A DNA stretch of 64,000 nt from Brevibacterium sp. CS2 (GCF_005280295.1 NZ_CP040020.1:2666001-2730000), one strand, 5' to 3'. Shown: positions 8,405 through 17,441, counted from the first letter of the stretch. Program-made: numbers and translations. Notes: a model not told the origin generated them from the sequence alone.

Positions 8405-8887
8405 TCAGTCCTCCGTCGGCTCGGGCACCGAGGTGCGGCCCGGCTCCCTCTCGGAGAACCAGGTGAGGAGGAGGTTGCGCTGCAGACCGAACATCTCCTC
8501 CTTCTCCGCCGGCTCCCCGTGGTCGTAGCCCATGAGGTGGAGCAGGCCGTGGACGGTGAGGAGGAGGACCTCGTCGTGCAGGGTGTGCCCGGCGCGCTGC
8601 GCCTGCTCGGCGGCGACGGCGGGGCAGATGACGATGTCGCCGAGCGTGCCCTCGGCATCCGTATCCCCGGGCCGCAGCTCGTCCATCGGGAAGGACATGA
8701 CGTCGGTGGGGCCGGGCAGGTCCATCCACTCGACGTGGAGCTCGCTCATCGCCTCCTCGGAGGCGAACCGGACGTACACCTCGGCGGCGGGGTGGATGCC
8801 CATCCGCTCGAGCACGTGCGCGGTGAGCTCCTCGACCTCGCGGAGCGCGATGTCGTAATCGGTCTCGTTGCCGATCTCGACGCTCAT
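8405..8887 (-). CDS. ybeY: Endoribonuclease YbeY (16S rRNA maturation)
   Basis: YbeY is a zinc-dependent RNase in 16S rRNA 3'-end maturation and ribosome quality control. The 160-residue protein carries the metal site HGLLHLMGYDH at 113-123 and the family motif TDVMSFP at 61-67. ATG at 8887 gives the normal N-terminus and overlaps the phoH stop by 4 bases (ATGA). It lies between phoH and hlyC/corC in the conserved cluster. Confidence 0.95.
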   Translation of the reverse strand: MSVEIGNETDYDIALREVEELTAHVLERMGIHPAAEVYVRFASEEAMSELHVEWMDLPGPTDVMSFPMDELRPGDTDAEGTLGDIVICPAVAAEQAQRAGHTLHDEVLLLTVHGLLHLMGYDHGEPAEKEEMFGLQRNLLLTWFSEREPGRTSVPEPTED

Positions 8888-9921
8888 CCCCTGCCGCCCT
8901 TCCGGGACCGGCCGGGCGCGGACTCCTCCGCGGCGGACCACAGGTCGTAGGCGTCGACGATCGCCGACACGAGGCTGTGGCGCACGACGTCCTTGCTCGT
9001 GAGCTCGCAGAAGGCGATGTCGTCGACCCCGGAGAGGATGTCGCGGACGACCTTGAGGCCGCTCCGGGTGCCGCCGGGCAGGTCGATCTGCGTGGCGTCG
9101 CCGGTGACGACCATCCGGGAGTTGAAGCCGAGTCGGGTGAGGAACATCTTCATCTGCTCCGGCGTCGTGTTCTGCGCCTCGTCGAGGATGACGAACGCAT
9201 CGTTGAGGGTGCGCCCGCGCATGTAGGCCAGCGGCGCGACCTCGATCGTCCCGGAGTCGAGGAGCAGCCGGATCCGGTCGGGCTCGATCATGTCGTGGAG
9301 CGCATCGTAGAGCGGCCGCACGTAGGGGTCGATCTTCTCGTTGAGGGTGCCGGGCAGGAAGCCGAGCTTCTCGCCGGCCTCGACCGCCGGGCGGGTGAGG
9401 ATGATCCGGGACACGTCCTTGTGCTGGAGCGCGTTGACCGCCATCGCCATCGCGAGGTACGTCTTGCCGGTGCCGGCCGGTCCCACGCCGAAGGTGATGG
9501 TGTGGGTGCGGATCGCGTTGACGTACTGGTGCTGGCCGAAGGTTTTGGGCCGCACGGTGCGCCCGCGGGAGGACAGGATGTTCTCACCGAGCACCTCGGA
9601 GGCCGAGGCGCCGGGCACCTCCATCCGGTGCACCCGCCCGACGGTCTCCTCGTCGATCCGGTGGCCGGCGGCCACGAGCTTCTTGAGCTCGCCGATCGTC
9701 GTGACGAGCGCGTCGACGTCGTCAGTCGGGCCCTCGAGCGTGAGGTCGCGCTCCCGGCAGTGGATGTCGACGTCGGGTGCGAGCTCCTCGAGCACCCGGA
9801 GGTTCGCCTCGGCGGGGCCGAAGAGCGCGACGAGATCGATGCCCTCGGGCACGGAGAGCCGGACCTTCGACGGGAGGGATGCGGGGTTCAGGGGGTGTCC
9901 TTTCGCTGCGGCGGTGTCCAC
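8884..9921 (-). CDS. phoH: PhoH-like ATPase
   Basis: PhoH-family ATPases (PhoL type) are cytoplasmic P-loop proteins linked to RNA metabolism and found beside ybeY. Motifs are Walker A GPAGTGKT at 147-154 and Walker B VILDEAQN at 244-251. The start is uncertain. GTG at 9921 is 10 bases after the rsmE stop but has no Shine-Dalgarno sequence. A CTG ten codons in (9891) is preceded by AAAGGA at ideal spacing, nearly the same leader as leuS. Either a rare CTG start or the GTG is used. The C-terminus overlaps ybeY. Confidence 0.92.
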   Translation of the reverse strand: MDTAAAKGHPLNPASLPSKVRLSVPEGIDLVALFGPAEANLRVLEELAPDVDIHCRERDLTLEGPTDDVDALVTTIGELKKLVAAGHRIDEETVGRVHRMEVPGASASEVLGENILSSRGRTVRPKTFGQHQYVNAIRTHTITFGVGPAGTGKTYLAMAMAVNALQHKDVSRIILTRPAVEAGEKLGFLPGTLNEKIDPYVRPLYDALHDMIEPDRIRLLLDSGTIEVAPLAYMRGRTLNDAFVILDEAQNTTPEQMKMFLTRLGFNSRMVVTGDATQIDLPGGTRSGLKVVRDILSGVDDIAFCELTSKDVVRHSLVSAIVDAYDLWSAAEESAPGRSRKGGRG

Positions 9922-9931
9922 CGGCGACAGT

Positions 9932-10753
9932 CTATCGGGTCGCGCCGGGACCGGCAGGGGCCGCGGGCTCGGAATCGACGGCGGGCTCGGAACCGACATG
10001 AGCATCGGCCCAGCGCCCGAGGAGCATCTGGCACAGGGCGAGGCCGACGGGGCCGGCCGAGGAGGTCCGCAGCACGGTGTCGCCGAGGCGCACCGGCACC
10101 GCGCCGGCCTCGGTGCACGCCGCGATCTCCTCCGGGGCGATCCCGCCCTCCGGTCCGACGACGAGGACGATCCGTGCGGTGTCCGCCGGGCGCCGGGCGA
10201 GTGCGGTGGGCAGATGCACCGCGGCCTCCTCATGGAGCACGAGGACGTGGTCACCGGGGGCGAACGCAGTGGTCAGCCCGGTGCCGCGGGCGAGCCCGGC
10301 GAGCTCGGGAATGCGGCTGCGGCGGGCCTGGAGGGTCGCCGCGCGCAGCGTGTTCTCCCATCTCTGGATCATCTTCGCCTGCTTCTTCGCCGGCCAGTCG
10401 GCGATCGAGCGCTGCGCCGCCCACGGGACGACGGCGTCGACGCCGACCTCGGTCGCGGCCTCGATCGCCTGGAGGTCGCGGTCCTGCTTGGCGAGCGCCT
10501 GGACGAGCACAAGGCCGGGTGCCGGCTCCGGGTCCCGGGTGCATGCGGTGACCTCGACGGTGAGCGCATCCGGTGCGGCCGCCGTGATCGTGCCGGTGAT
10601 CCGCAGGCCGCGGCCGTCGACGAGCTGGAGGGGTTCGCCGGTGCGCATCCGGCGCACGCGGACTGCGTGGCCGGCCACGTCGGGCCCGCACGCCACCCGC
10701 TCGCCCACCGGTGCCGGGGCGAGCCCGTCGGCGAGGTAGACAGGGAGGCTCAC
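9932..10753 (-). CDS. rsmE: 16S rRNA (uracil1498-N3)-methyltransferase RsmE
   Basis: RsmE is a SPOUT methyltransferase that makes m3U1498 in 16S rRNA using S-adenosylmethionine. The 273-residue protein has an N-terminal PUA-like part and a C-terminal trefoil knot with VGPEGG at 199-204 and LRTSSA at 228-233 (more often LRTETA). GTG at 10753 overlaps the dnaJ stop by 4 bases. The last 20 residues are a proline/alanine-rich tail. dnaJ-rsmE-phoH is a standard actinobacterial order. Confidence 0.92.
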   Translation of the reverse strand: MSLPVYLADGLAPAPVGERVACGPDVAGHAVRVRRMRTGEPLQLVDGRGLRITGTITAAAPDALTVEVTACTRDPEPAPGLVLVQALAKQDRDLQAIEAATEVGVDAVVPWAAQRSIADWPAKKQAKMIQRWENTLRAATLQARRSRIPELAGLARGTGLTTAFAPGDHVLVLHEEAAVHLPTALARRPADTARIVLVVGPEGGIAPEEIAACTEAGAVPVRLGDTVLRTSSAGPVGLALCQMLLGRWADAHVGSEPAVDSEPAAPAGPGATR

Positions 10754-11868
10754 CGGCCGGCGAACCTCTCCCGGATCCGGCTGAAGCGGCTCTTCGACTG
10801 CTCGCCGACGATCGCCTCGGGCTCGACCTCGTCGCGCGCCTCGGCGAGCTGCTCGAGCAGCTCCCGCTGCCGGGCGTCGAGCTTGTTCGGCGTCTGCACG
10901 ACGACGGTGACGAGCATGTCCCCGCGCGAGGAGTGCCGCAGGCGGGTGGCCCCGAGACCGGGCAGGCGCTTGACGGTGCCGGACTGGAGACCGGGCTCGA
11001 TCTCGATCGTCTGCACCCCGTCGAAGGTCTCGAGCTGGACCGCGGAGCCCAGGGCGGCAGCGGTCATCGGGACGGTGAGCATGCACCGCAGGTGGTCGCC
11101 GTCGCGGGTGAAGACCGGGTGGTCGATCACCCGGATCTCGAGGTAGAGGTCACCGGGCGGTCCCCCGCCCGGACCCACCTCGCCCTGCCCGGCGAGCTTG
11201 ATGCGCACGCCGTCGGACACGCCGGCGGGGATCCGCACGGGCAGCGAGCGCTCCGCTCGGACGCGGCCGTCGCCGCCGCAGCTCGTGCACGGGTCGGTGA
11301 TGCGGGTGCCGTAGCCGCCGCAGTTGTTGCAGGTCTGATTGGTGACCATCTGGCCGAGCAGGGTGCGGGTCATCTGCTGAATGCTGCCGGTGCCGTGGCA
11401 CAGCGAGCAGGTCTCCGCCGAGGTGCCCGGCCGGGCACCGTCGCCGTCGCAGGTCCCGCACACCTCGGCGGTGACGATCTCGACGGTCTCGGTGTCGCCG
11501 AAGACGGCCGTCTCGAGGTCGATCTCGACCTCGATGAGCGCGTCCTTGCCGCGCCGCTGCCGGGAGGCCGGCTGCGTGCGCCCTGCCCCGCCCATGCCGC
11601 CGCCGAAGAACGTCTCGAACAGGTCGGAGAAGCCGCCGAAGTCGCCGCCCCCGAATCCCTGCCCGGAGCCGGAGCCGCCGAGGTCGTAGGTCTGCCGCTT
11701 GTTCGGATCCGAGAGGATCTCGTAGGCGACGGCGACCTCCTTGAACTCGGCCTCGTGCCCCGGGTTGACGTCGGGGTGGAGCTTCCGGGCGAGCCTCCGG
11801 TAGGCCTTCTTGATCTCGTCGGGGGTGGCGTCGCGGTCGACGCCCAGGGTTGCGTAATGATCGCTCAC
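10750..11868 (-). CDS. dnaJ: Chaperone DnaJ
   Basis: DnaJ is an Hsp40 co-chaperone for DnaK. The 372-residue protein has a J domain at 1-65 with HPD at 31-33, then a Gly/Phe-rich stretch. Four zinc-binding motifs ([32 protein letters not shown]) and the C-terminal peptide-binding region follow. GTG at 11868 has AAAGGA nearby and is 14 bases after the hrcA stop. Coupling to hrcA marks it as the HrcA-controlled DnaJ2 type rather than the dnaK-linked copy. Confidence 0.96.
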   Translation of the reverse strand: MSDHYATLGVDRDATPDEIKKAYRRLARKLHPDVNPGHEAEFKEVAVAYEILSDPNKRQTYDLGGSGSGQGFGGGDFGGFSDLFETFFGGGMGGAGRTQPASRQRRGKDALIEVEIDLETAVFGDTETVEIVTAEVCGTCDGDGARPGTSAETCSLCHGTGSIQQMTRTLLGQMVTNQTCNNCGGYGTRITDPCTSCGGDGRVRAERSLPVRIPAGVSDGVRIKLAGQGEVGPGGGPPGDLYLEIRVIDHPVFTRDGDHLRCMLTVPMTAAALGSAVQLETFDGVQTIEIEPGLQSGTVKRLPGLGATRLRHSSRGDMLVTVVVQTPNKLDARQRELLEQLAEARDEVEPEAIVGEQSKSRFSRIRERFAGR

Positions 11869-11882
11869 TCAGAGTCCTTTGC

Positions 11883-12893
11883 TTATTCCGAGAGGATGAC
11901 GGAGACGTACTTGGCGACGGCGCGCACGGCGGCCATCGTGGTCGGGTAGTCCATGCGGGTGGGGCCGAGGACGGCGAGCTTCGCCTCGGAGTCGTCGGTG
12001 CCGTAGCCGGTGGCCACGACCGAGGTGCTCGCGAAGGACTCGACCGGGTTCTCCCGGCCGATCCGCACGCTCACGCGCCCGGTCTCCGCGACCATCGAGG
12101 TCAGCAGCTTGAGGAGCACGACCTGCTCCTCGAAGGCCTCGAGCAGGGGGCCGATGTGCGCTCCGAGGTCCCGCCCGGAGCGGGCGAGGTTCGCGGTGCC
12201 GGCCATGACGAGCCGGTCCTGCCGGGTCGAGCGGGCGAGATCGGTGACGACCTCGCTGATCGCGGCGGCGACGTCCCGCAGCCCCGGCGGCACGCTCACC
12301 GTGTCGCAGGCCGCCGCGACCCGGTCGAGCCGGGTGCGGTGGAGGACCTCGTTGAACGCATCGCGCAGCAGGGCGATGTCGGTCTCGCCGAGCGGCATCC
12401 CGGAGTCGACGATCCGCTGCTCGACCTGCCCGGAGTCGGTGATGAGGACGACGAGCAGGCGGTGCGGGGCGATGTCGACGAGCTCGAGGTGGCGCACCTG
12501 GGAGGTCGTGGCCATGGGGTACTGGACGACGGCGACCTGGTGCGTGAGCGAGGCGAGGAGGCGGACCGTGCGGTCGAGCATGTCGTCGATGTCGACGGGG
12601 CGCTCGATGATCCGCGCGATCGCCCGCTTCTCCGCCGCGGACAGCGGCTTGACCTCGTCGAGCCGGTCGACGAACATCCGATAGCCCTTGTCGGTGGGGA
12701 TGCGCCCGGCCGAGGTGTGCGGCTGCGCGATGAGCCCCTCCTGCTCGAGGGCGACCATGTCGTTGCGGATCGTCGCCGAGGACACCTCGAGGCCGTGGCG
12801 CTCGACGAGCGCCTTGGATCCGACGGGCTCGTTCGTCGCGACGTAGTCCTCGACGATGGCCCGCAGCACGCGGGCGCGGCGGCCGTCATTCAT
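11883..12893 (-). CDS. hrcA: Heat-inducible transcription repressor HrcA
   Basis: HrcA represses heat-shock genes by binding CIRCE elements and needs GroEL for activity. The 336-residue protein starts with a winged-helix region (VSSATIRNDMVALEQEGLI, then QPHTSAGRIPT), typical of the family. ATG at 12893 is preceded by a strong G-rich ribosome site (GGGGGGAG). A CIRCE element lies about 60 bases upstream, so the gene is autoregulated and the whole downstream cluster to era may respond to heat. Confidence 0.96.
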   Translation of the reverse strand: MNDGRRARVLRAIVEDYVATNEPVGSKALVERHGLEVSSATIRNDMVALEQEGLIAQPHTSAGRIPTDKGYRMFVDRLDEVKPLSAAEKRAIARIIERPVDIDDMLDRTVRLLASLTHQVAVVQYPMATTSQVRHLELVDIAPHRLLVVLITDSGQVEQRIVDSGMPLGETDIALLRDAFNEVLHRTRLDRVAAACDTVSVPPGLRDVAAAISEVVTDLARSTRQDRLVMAGTANLARSGRDLGAHIGPLLEAFEEQVVLLKLLTSMVAETGRVSVRIGRENPVESFASTSVVATGYGTDDSEAKLAVLGPTRMDYPTTMAAVRAVAKYVSVILSE

Positions 12894-12951
12894 CGCGCTC
12901 CCCCCCTGTCCGGCTCCCGTTCGACTGCTCGGTTCTTCGGCTCTCGACTGT

Positions 12952-12978
12952 CTGGCACTCCACATGTTCGAGTGCCAA
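12952..12978. promoter_or_regulatory. CIRCE operator (HrcA binding site) in front of hrcA
   Basis: Read toward hrcA the site is TTGGCACTC, nine bases, GAGTGCCAG, against the consensus TTAGCACTC-N9-GAGTGCTAA. Its upstream edge touches a minus-strand -10 hexamer TAGGAT (12983-12978), with TTGGGA 18 bases further upstream as a possible -35. Bound HrcA would cover the transcription start. Confidence 0.9.
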
Positions 12979-13026
12979 TCCTACGCCTGTGGGCGGGTGA
13001 GTCCCAAAACCCGGGTGCGGGCGACC

Positions 13027-13032
13027 TACAGT
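13027..13032 (+). promoter_or_regulatory. -10 hexamer TACAGT of a probable leaderless promoter
   Basis: TACAGT is followed by 6 bases and the ATG of the DUF3097 gene; no ribosome binding site fits. Confidence 0.45.
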
Positions 13033-13038
13033 GGCCTG

Positions 13039-13909
13039 ATGACCTATTCCGACCCCTACGGCCGTGATGTGCTCTCCGCCTCCTCCCCCCGCTCCCGGCG
13101 CCGTCCGGAGTCCAACGAGGTGCCCGTCGCCCCGGGCCTCGTCGTCGAGGATGCAGAGAGCGGCTGGGTGGGCGCGATCGTCGGCTTCGAGAAGACGAGC
13201 GCCGGCCACGTCGTCCACCTCGAGGACCGGCGCGGGCGCACGCGCCCGTTCCCGCTCGGCCCGGGCTACCTCATCGACGGCTCCCCCGTGCGCCTCGTCC
13301 GCCCTGTCCCGCGCACCCGGGCTCCCCGGCCGCACCGCCTCGGGCTCGGTGGCCGTGCCCGAGGCGCGCGCCCGGGTGGCCCGGGGCTCGCGGATCTGGG
13401 TCGAGGGCAAGCACGACGCGGAGCTCGTGGAGAAGATCTGGGGCGACGACCTGCGGGTCGAGGGGGTCGTCGTCGAACCGCTCGGCGGGCTCGACGACGT
13501 GGCCGACCGGCTCGTCGAGTTCGGTCCCGATGCCGCGCACCGGGTCGGCGTCCTCGCCGACCACCTCGTGGCCGGCTCGAAGGAGATGCGGATCGCCGAG
13601 GCGGTGACCCGGGATCCGCGCTACGCCGGTGTCGTGCACTTCATCGGCCACCCCTACGTCGACATCTGGCAGGCCGTCCGCCCGGCCGTCGTCGGGATCG
13701 CCGCGTGGCCCGAGGTGCCGCGCGGGGAGGACTGGAAGACCGGGGTGCTCCGCCGCATCGGCTGGCCGGCCTCGGACCAGCGGGACGTCGCGCGCGCCTG
13801 GCAGCGGATCCTGCGCTCGGTGAGCACGATCGCCGACGTCGACCCCGCGCTCTCCGGTCGGGTCGAGGAGCTCATCGACTTCGTCACGGTCGAGCCCGGA
13901 GCGCACTGA
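13039..13909 (+). pseudogene. DUF3097 family protein, interrupted by a single frameshift
   Basis: The N-terminal part (MTYSDPYGRDVL, then VAPGLVVEDAESGWVGAIVG) is in frame 1 from ATG 13039. The rest (SVAVPEARARVA, RIWVEGKHDAELVEKIWGDD, VGHP-like HPYVDIW and EELIDFVT near the end) is in frame 2 and stops at 13909. Dropping one C from the CCCC run at about 13324-13327 joins the two as ...RTRAPGRTASGSVAVPE..., which matches the family. DUF3097 is actinobacterial; the central part resembles a Toprim-like fold, but its function is unknown. The break may be a true mutation or a base-calling error in the homopolymer. Confidence 0.85.
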
Positions 13910-14057
13910 GGGGTTCTCGCAGGCTGCTCCCACACCCGTGCGCGGACCGCGGTGTGGCCGAATCGGAACACCCGGAGAATGCGCCGGGCGGCCCGGTGGC
14001 ATAGCGTAGGGACGTATCGCATCCGTGCGCGCCGCTTCGGAAAGGAAGTCCCCCAGC

Positions 14058-14828
14058 ATGTCGCAGCAGCCCTACGGCCAGGATCCCGGCCGTCCCATGC
14101 CCCCCACCTACACCTCCGGCCAGCAGCAGCCCTACGGCTCGCAGCCGCAGGGCGGAGCGGCCTACGGATCACAGCCCCAGCAGCCGTACGGCTCGCAGCA
14201 GCCGGCGTACGGCTCCCAGCCGCAGGGTGGGGCCCACGGGTCCCAGCCCCAGGGCGGCGGCGCCTATGGCTCCCAGCCGCAGCAGTCCTACGGCTCCCAG
14301 CCGCAGGGCGGAGCGGCCTACGGCTCCCAGCCCCAGTCCTACGGTCAGCAGCAGGCCTACGGCCAGCAGCAGTCCTACGGGCAGCCGGCCATGGGCGGGC
14401 TCCAGCAGAGCCGCCCGCCGGGCCCGGGCCTGCGCCACCCGTTGCCCCCGCAGGCCTACGGCCCCGGGTCGCAGAACTTCTGGCAGCCCACCGAGTCGGA
14501 GCGCTCGGCGGCGATGTGGACCCACCTCGGCACGCTGCTCATCGGCTGGCTCATGCCGCTCATCATGTTCATCATGAAGAAGGACGAGTCCGCGTTCGTC
14601 CGCGAGCACGCCCGCCAGTCGCTCAACGCACAGATCATGAACGCGATCCTGTGCTACGGCATCATGCTCATCAGCCTGCCGCTGATGCTCGTTTTCATCG
14701 GCTTCATCACGTTCTGGCTCGCGTTCATCCCGCCGATCATCTACATCGTCTTCGAGATCATCGCCGCCGTCGCCGCGAACAAGGGCGAGGGCTACAAGAT
14801 CCCGATGAAGGCCGACATGGTCAAGTGA
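14058..14828 (+). CDS. DUF4870 membrane protein with a long YGSQ-repeat N-terminal domain
   Basis: The 256-residue protein begins with about 115 residues of low complexity, with eleven YG motifs in PYGSQ, AYGSQ, SYGQQ and similar contexts plus PQGG linkers. The C-terminal half is a DUF4870 domain with three hydrophobic segments (about 166-180, 200-222, 224-245) and the motif KKDESAFVREHARQSLNAQI. ATG at 14058 follows GAAAGGAAG. DUF4870 has no assigned function. A second DUF4870 gene follows after a terminator-like hairpin. Confidence 0.85.
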   Translation: MSQQPYGQDPGRPMPPTYTSGQQQPYGSQPQGGAAYGSQPQQPYGSQQPAYGSQPQGGAHGSQPQGGGAYGSQPQQSYGSQPQGGAAYGSQPQSYGQQQAYGQQQSYGQPAMGGLQQSRPPGPGLRHPLPPQAYGPGSQNFWQPTESERSAAMWTHLGTLLIGWLMPLIMFIMKKDESAFVREHARQSLNAQIMNAILCYGIMLISLPLMLVFIGFITFWLAFIPPIIYIVFEIIAAVAANKGEGYKIPMKADMVK

Positions 14829-14842
14829 CCTGTCGCGCCCCC

Positions 14843-14884
14843 GCACGCGCCCCGCACCGGATCACCGGAGCGGGGCGCGCGTGC
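14843..14884 (+). terminator. Terminator after the first DUF4870 gene
   Basis: GCACGCGCCCCGC pairs with GCGGGGCGCGCGTGC (small bulge) around a 14-base loop, starting 15 bases after the stop. Confidence 0.6.
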
Positions 14885-14965
14885 GTCCTGGACCCGGCTA
14901 ACGCCCCGTACCCGATGTTCCGGACCTGCAACCGGCACCCATGGCACCGGCCCACCGTGGCGGCG

Positions 14966-14971
14966 TAGTCT
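14966..14971 (+). promoter_or_regulatory. -10 hexamer TAGTCT for the second DUF4870 gene
   Basis: TAGTCT lies 23 bases upstream of the ATG at 14995, with GAAAGGA between. No clear -35 is seen. Confidence 0.4.
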
Positions 14972-14994
14972 CGGAGCAGACGAAAGGAATCCCC

Positions 14995-15567
14995 ATGGCA
15001 TACCCGCCCCCGCACGGACACGTCCCGCCCCAGCCGCAGTTCCCGCAGCACGGTCAGCCTCAGCAGGGCCCGTATCAGCAGCATCCCCAGCAGCCCCCGT
15101 ACCAGCAGCCCATGCGCCCGCCGCCGGGGTCCGCCCGCGCCGGGGTCCCGCTGCGCGGCCCGCATCCGGTCGGCGCGTACGGACCGGGTTCGGCCCGCTA
15201 CTGGAACGCCGATCCCGACGAGCGGCAGATGGGGATGTTCGCCCACCTCGGCGGGCTGCTCACCGGCTTCATCACCCCGCTCATCATCTACGTCCTCAAG
15301 AAGGACGAGTCGCCCTTCATCCGCGACCAGGCGCGCCACTCCCTCAACGCCCAGATCAGCTATGTCATCTGGACGGTCGCCGCGCTGGTGGTGTTCAGCG
15401 TCGTCGGGTTCGTCCTCGCGCTCGTGACATTCGGGCTCGGGCTCTTCCTCATGTACGCCGGCTTCCTGCCGCTCATCGCGCTCCTGGCGTTCGAGATCAT
15501 CGCCTGCATCAAGGCCAACGAGGGTGAGGGCTACCGGATCCCGTTCTCCCTCGACCTCGTCAAGTGA
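14995..15567 (+). CDS. DUF4870 domain membrane protein
   Basis: This 190-residue paralog of the preceding gene has an N-terminal Pro/Gln-rich stretch (about 1-50, QPQQ and PYQQ motifs) and then the DUF4870 core. The core has FAHLGGLLTGFITPLIIYVL, KKDESPFIRDQARHSLNAQI and a long hydrophobic C-terminal part. ATG at 14995 is preceded by GAAAGGAA at good spacing. Both proteins end in GEGY(K/R)IP followed by D-x-VK. Function unknown. Confidence 0.85.
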   Translation: MAYPPPHGHVPPQPQFPQHGQPQQGPYQQHPQQPPYQQPMRPPPGSARAGVPLRGPHPVGAYGPGSARYWNADPDERQMGMFAHLGGLLTGFITPLIIYVLKKDESPFIRDQARHSLNAQISYVIWTVAALVVFSVVGFVLALVTFGLGLFLMYAGFLPLIALLAFEIIACIKANEGEGYRIPFSLDLVK

Positions 15568-15580
15568 TCACCGGCTCACC

Positions 15581-16813
15581 TCAGTCGAGGTGGTCGGTGA
15601 GCACGCGCACGAGGTGATCGGCGAGCAGTCGGCCGGTCAGGGTGGGCCGCCACTGCCCGCGCGCGGCTGCACCGGGCTCGAGCAGCCCGCTCGCCTCGAA
15701 CTCCGCGACCGCGCTCCGGGCACCTGCCGGCAGCGAGTCCGGCGGGAGCCCGTCGCGGATCCGGGCGGCGAGCATGATCCGCTCGATCTCGCGCGTGGGC
15801 CCATCGAGCACCTCGCGTCCGATCGCCGGGGACTGCCCGGCGCGCAGGCGATCGGCCCAGGCCCGGGGATGCTTGGCGTTCCAGAACCGGGTGCCGCCGA
15901 TGTGCGAATGCGCCCCGGCCCCGTAGCCCCACCAATCGGCGTTGTGCCAGTAGGCGAGGTTGTGACGGCACCGGTGCTCATCGCCGCGGGCCCAGTTGCT
16001 CACCTCGTACCAGTCGTAGCCGGCGGCGGCGAGCAGTGAGTCGGCGAGTTCGTATTTGTCGGCGAGGTCGTCCTCGTCGGGTATCGGCAGCTCCCCGCGG
16101 CGCACCTGCATGCCCATCCGGGTGCCCGGTTCGACGATGAGCGAATAGGCGGAGATGTGGTCGGGGGTGCAGGCGAGCGCGGCCTCGAGCGAGGTCCGCC
16201 AGTCGGCGAGCGATTCTCCCGGCGTGCCGTAGATGAGGTCGAGGCTGACGTCGAGGCCCGCAGCGCGCACCCAGTCGACGACCTCGGGGATCCGCCGGGC
16301 GTCGTGGGTGCGGTCGAGGGTGGCGAGCACGTGGGGCACCGCGGACTGCATGCCCAGCGAGACGCGGGTGAAGCCGGCGGCGGCGAGCTCGGAGAGGTAC
16401 TTCGGGCTCAGTGTGTCCGGATTGGCCTCGGTGGTGATCTCCGCGCCCGGAGCGAGCTCGAACCGCTCCCGGATGTCGGCGAGCACCCCAGCGAGCACGG
16501 CGGCCGGCAGCAGGGTCGGGGTGCCCCCGCCGAAGAACACCGTCTCCACCGGACGCCGCGGCACCTCGGCCCGGTCGAGCACGGAGAGGGAGAGGTCGAG
16601 CTCGGCGCGGATGCCGTCGCGGAAGTCCGCGCGCGAGGCGCCGGGACCGAGCTCCTCGGCGGTGTAGGTGTTGAAGTCGCAGTAGCCGCACCGGACCCGG
16701 CAGTAGGGCACGTGGACGTAGAGGCTCAGGGAGCGCTCCCGGGCACCGGATGCGGCTGCGGGCGGGAGTGCGCCGTCGAGCGGCGGGGTGTCCCCTTCGG
16801 GCTGTGCGGGCAT
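15581..16813 (-). CDS. hemW: HemW-like radical SAM heme chaperone
   Basis: HemW is a radical S-adenosylmethionine protein thought to deliver heme to respiratory enzymes; it is a relative of coproporphyrinogen oxidase HemN. From ATG 16813 the protein is 410 residues, with the cluster motif C-RVR-C-GY-C at 38-45 followed by DFNTY, and then FFGGGTPTLL, the SAM-binding GGGTP motif. The HemW-type C-terminal domain is present (YWHNADWWGYGAGAHS). An in-frame start 8 codons upstream is possible. lepA upstream and hemW are neighbours in many actinobacteria. Confidence 0.9.
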   Translation of the reverse strand: MPAQPEGDTPPLDGALPPAAASGARERSLSLYVHVPYCRVRCGYCDFNTYTAEELGPGASRADFRDGIRAELDLSLSVLDRAEVPRRPVETVFFGGGTPTLLPAAVLAGVLADIRERFELAPGAEITTEANPDTLSPKYLSELAAAGFTRVSLGMQSAVPHVLATLDRTHDARRIPEVVDWVRAAGLDVSLDLIYGTPGESLADWRTSLEAALACTPDHISAYSLIVEPGTRMGMQVRRGELPIPDEDDLADKYELADSLLAAAGYDWYEVSNWARGDEHRCRHNLAYWHNADWWGYGAGAHSHIGGTRFWNAKHPRAWADRLRAGQSPAIGREVLDGPTREIERIMLAARIRDGLPPDSLPAGARSAVAEFEASGLLEPGAAARGQWRPTLTGRLLADHLVRVLTDHLD

Positions 16814-16853
16814 CCACCCATCGTGGCACATGTGCACAGGCCGGTCAGCCGCC

Positions 16854-16859
16854 TATGAT
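16854..16859 (+). promoter_or_regulatory. -10 hexamer TATGAT
   Basis: TATGAT lies 30 bases upstream of the ATG at 16890; CGGAGGGA is the ribosome site between them. Confidence 0.5.
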
Positions 16860-16889
16860 GTGGGGTACGTCGCTACCCGGAGGGAATGC

Positions 16890-17420
16890 ATGTCCGCCCC
16901 GTACAGCTCGCCGTCGTCCGAACCGCACCGCTCCCCCGCCGGAGAGCCGATGCCGGCCGACGACCGCGGGATATCCGCCCCGCGCACCTGGCGCACCGCG
17001 GGCCTGTCCGAGCACCCGCCGGCGGCGGCACCCGCTCCGGTCTCCTCGACGCATCCGCCCGAGCGCGAGATCCGGTTCGTCGACTTCCCCGGGATCGAGG
17101 TGACGAGCACCGGCGTGCACACACCGGCCGGCACGATCCCCCTCGACCAGGCGCGCTTCTTCCTCGCCGACCGGACGTGGACCACTCGCAGCACCCCGGG
17201 CTGGGCGATCGCGCTGGCGATCGGCGGATTCTTCGTGGTGACGTTCTTCAGCCTGCTGTTCCTGCTCGCCAAGGACGAGCGGACGACGGGCTATGTCGAC
17301 GTCACGGTGACCGGCGCCGGGGTGAGTTACACATCCTCGGTGCCGATCGCCTCGGCGCGGGCACGCGCGGAGATCCACTCCCGCTGGGCCTACGCCCAGC
17401 AGCTCGCCGGGCGCATCTGA
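16890..17420 (+). CDS. Single-pass membrane protein of unknown function
   Basis: This 176-residue protein has a proline/serine-rich N-terminal 60 residues, a short folded part, one strong membrane segment at about 103-126, and a C-terminal 50 residues. ATG at 16890 is chosen for the CGGAGGGA site 6 bases upstream. I do not recognise the family. It lies between divergent hemW and convergent lepA. Confidence 0.7.
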   Translation: MSAPYSSPSSEPHRSPAGEPMPADDRGISAPRTWRTAGLSEHPPAAAPAPVSSTHPPEREIRFVDFPGIEVTSTGVHTPAGTIPLDQARFFLADRTWTTRSTPGWAIALAIGGFFVVTFFSLLFLLAKDERTTGYVDVTVTGAGVSYTSSVPIASARARAEIHSRWAYAQQLAGRI

Positions 17421-17441
17421 GACCGGCCGCGGGGCCGACGG

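Noticed and set aside
7136..8950. 604-codon plus-strand frame opposite hlyC/corC and ybeY
   Set aside because: Composition is antisense shadow (runs of DVDD, GEHD); the minus-strand genes have clear motifs.
14058..14400. Repeat array that might suggest a CRISPR
   Set aside because: The repeats are in-frame YGSQ codons of variable length without unique spacers; no cas genes occur in the window.
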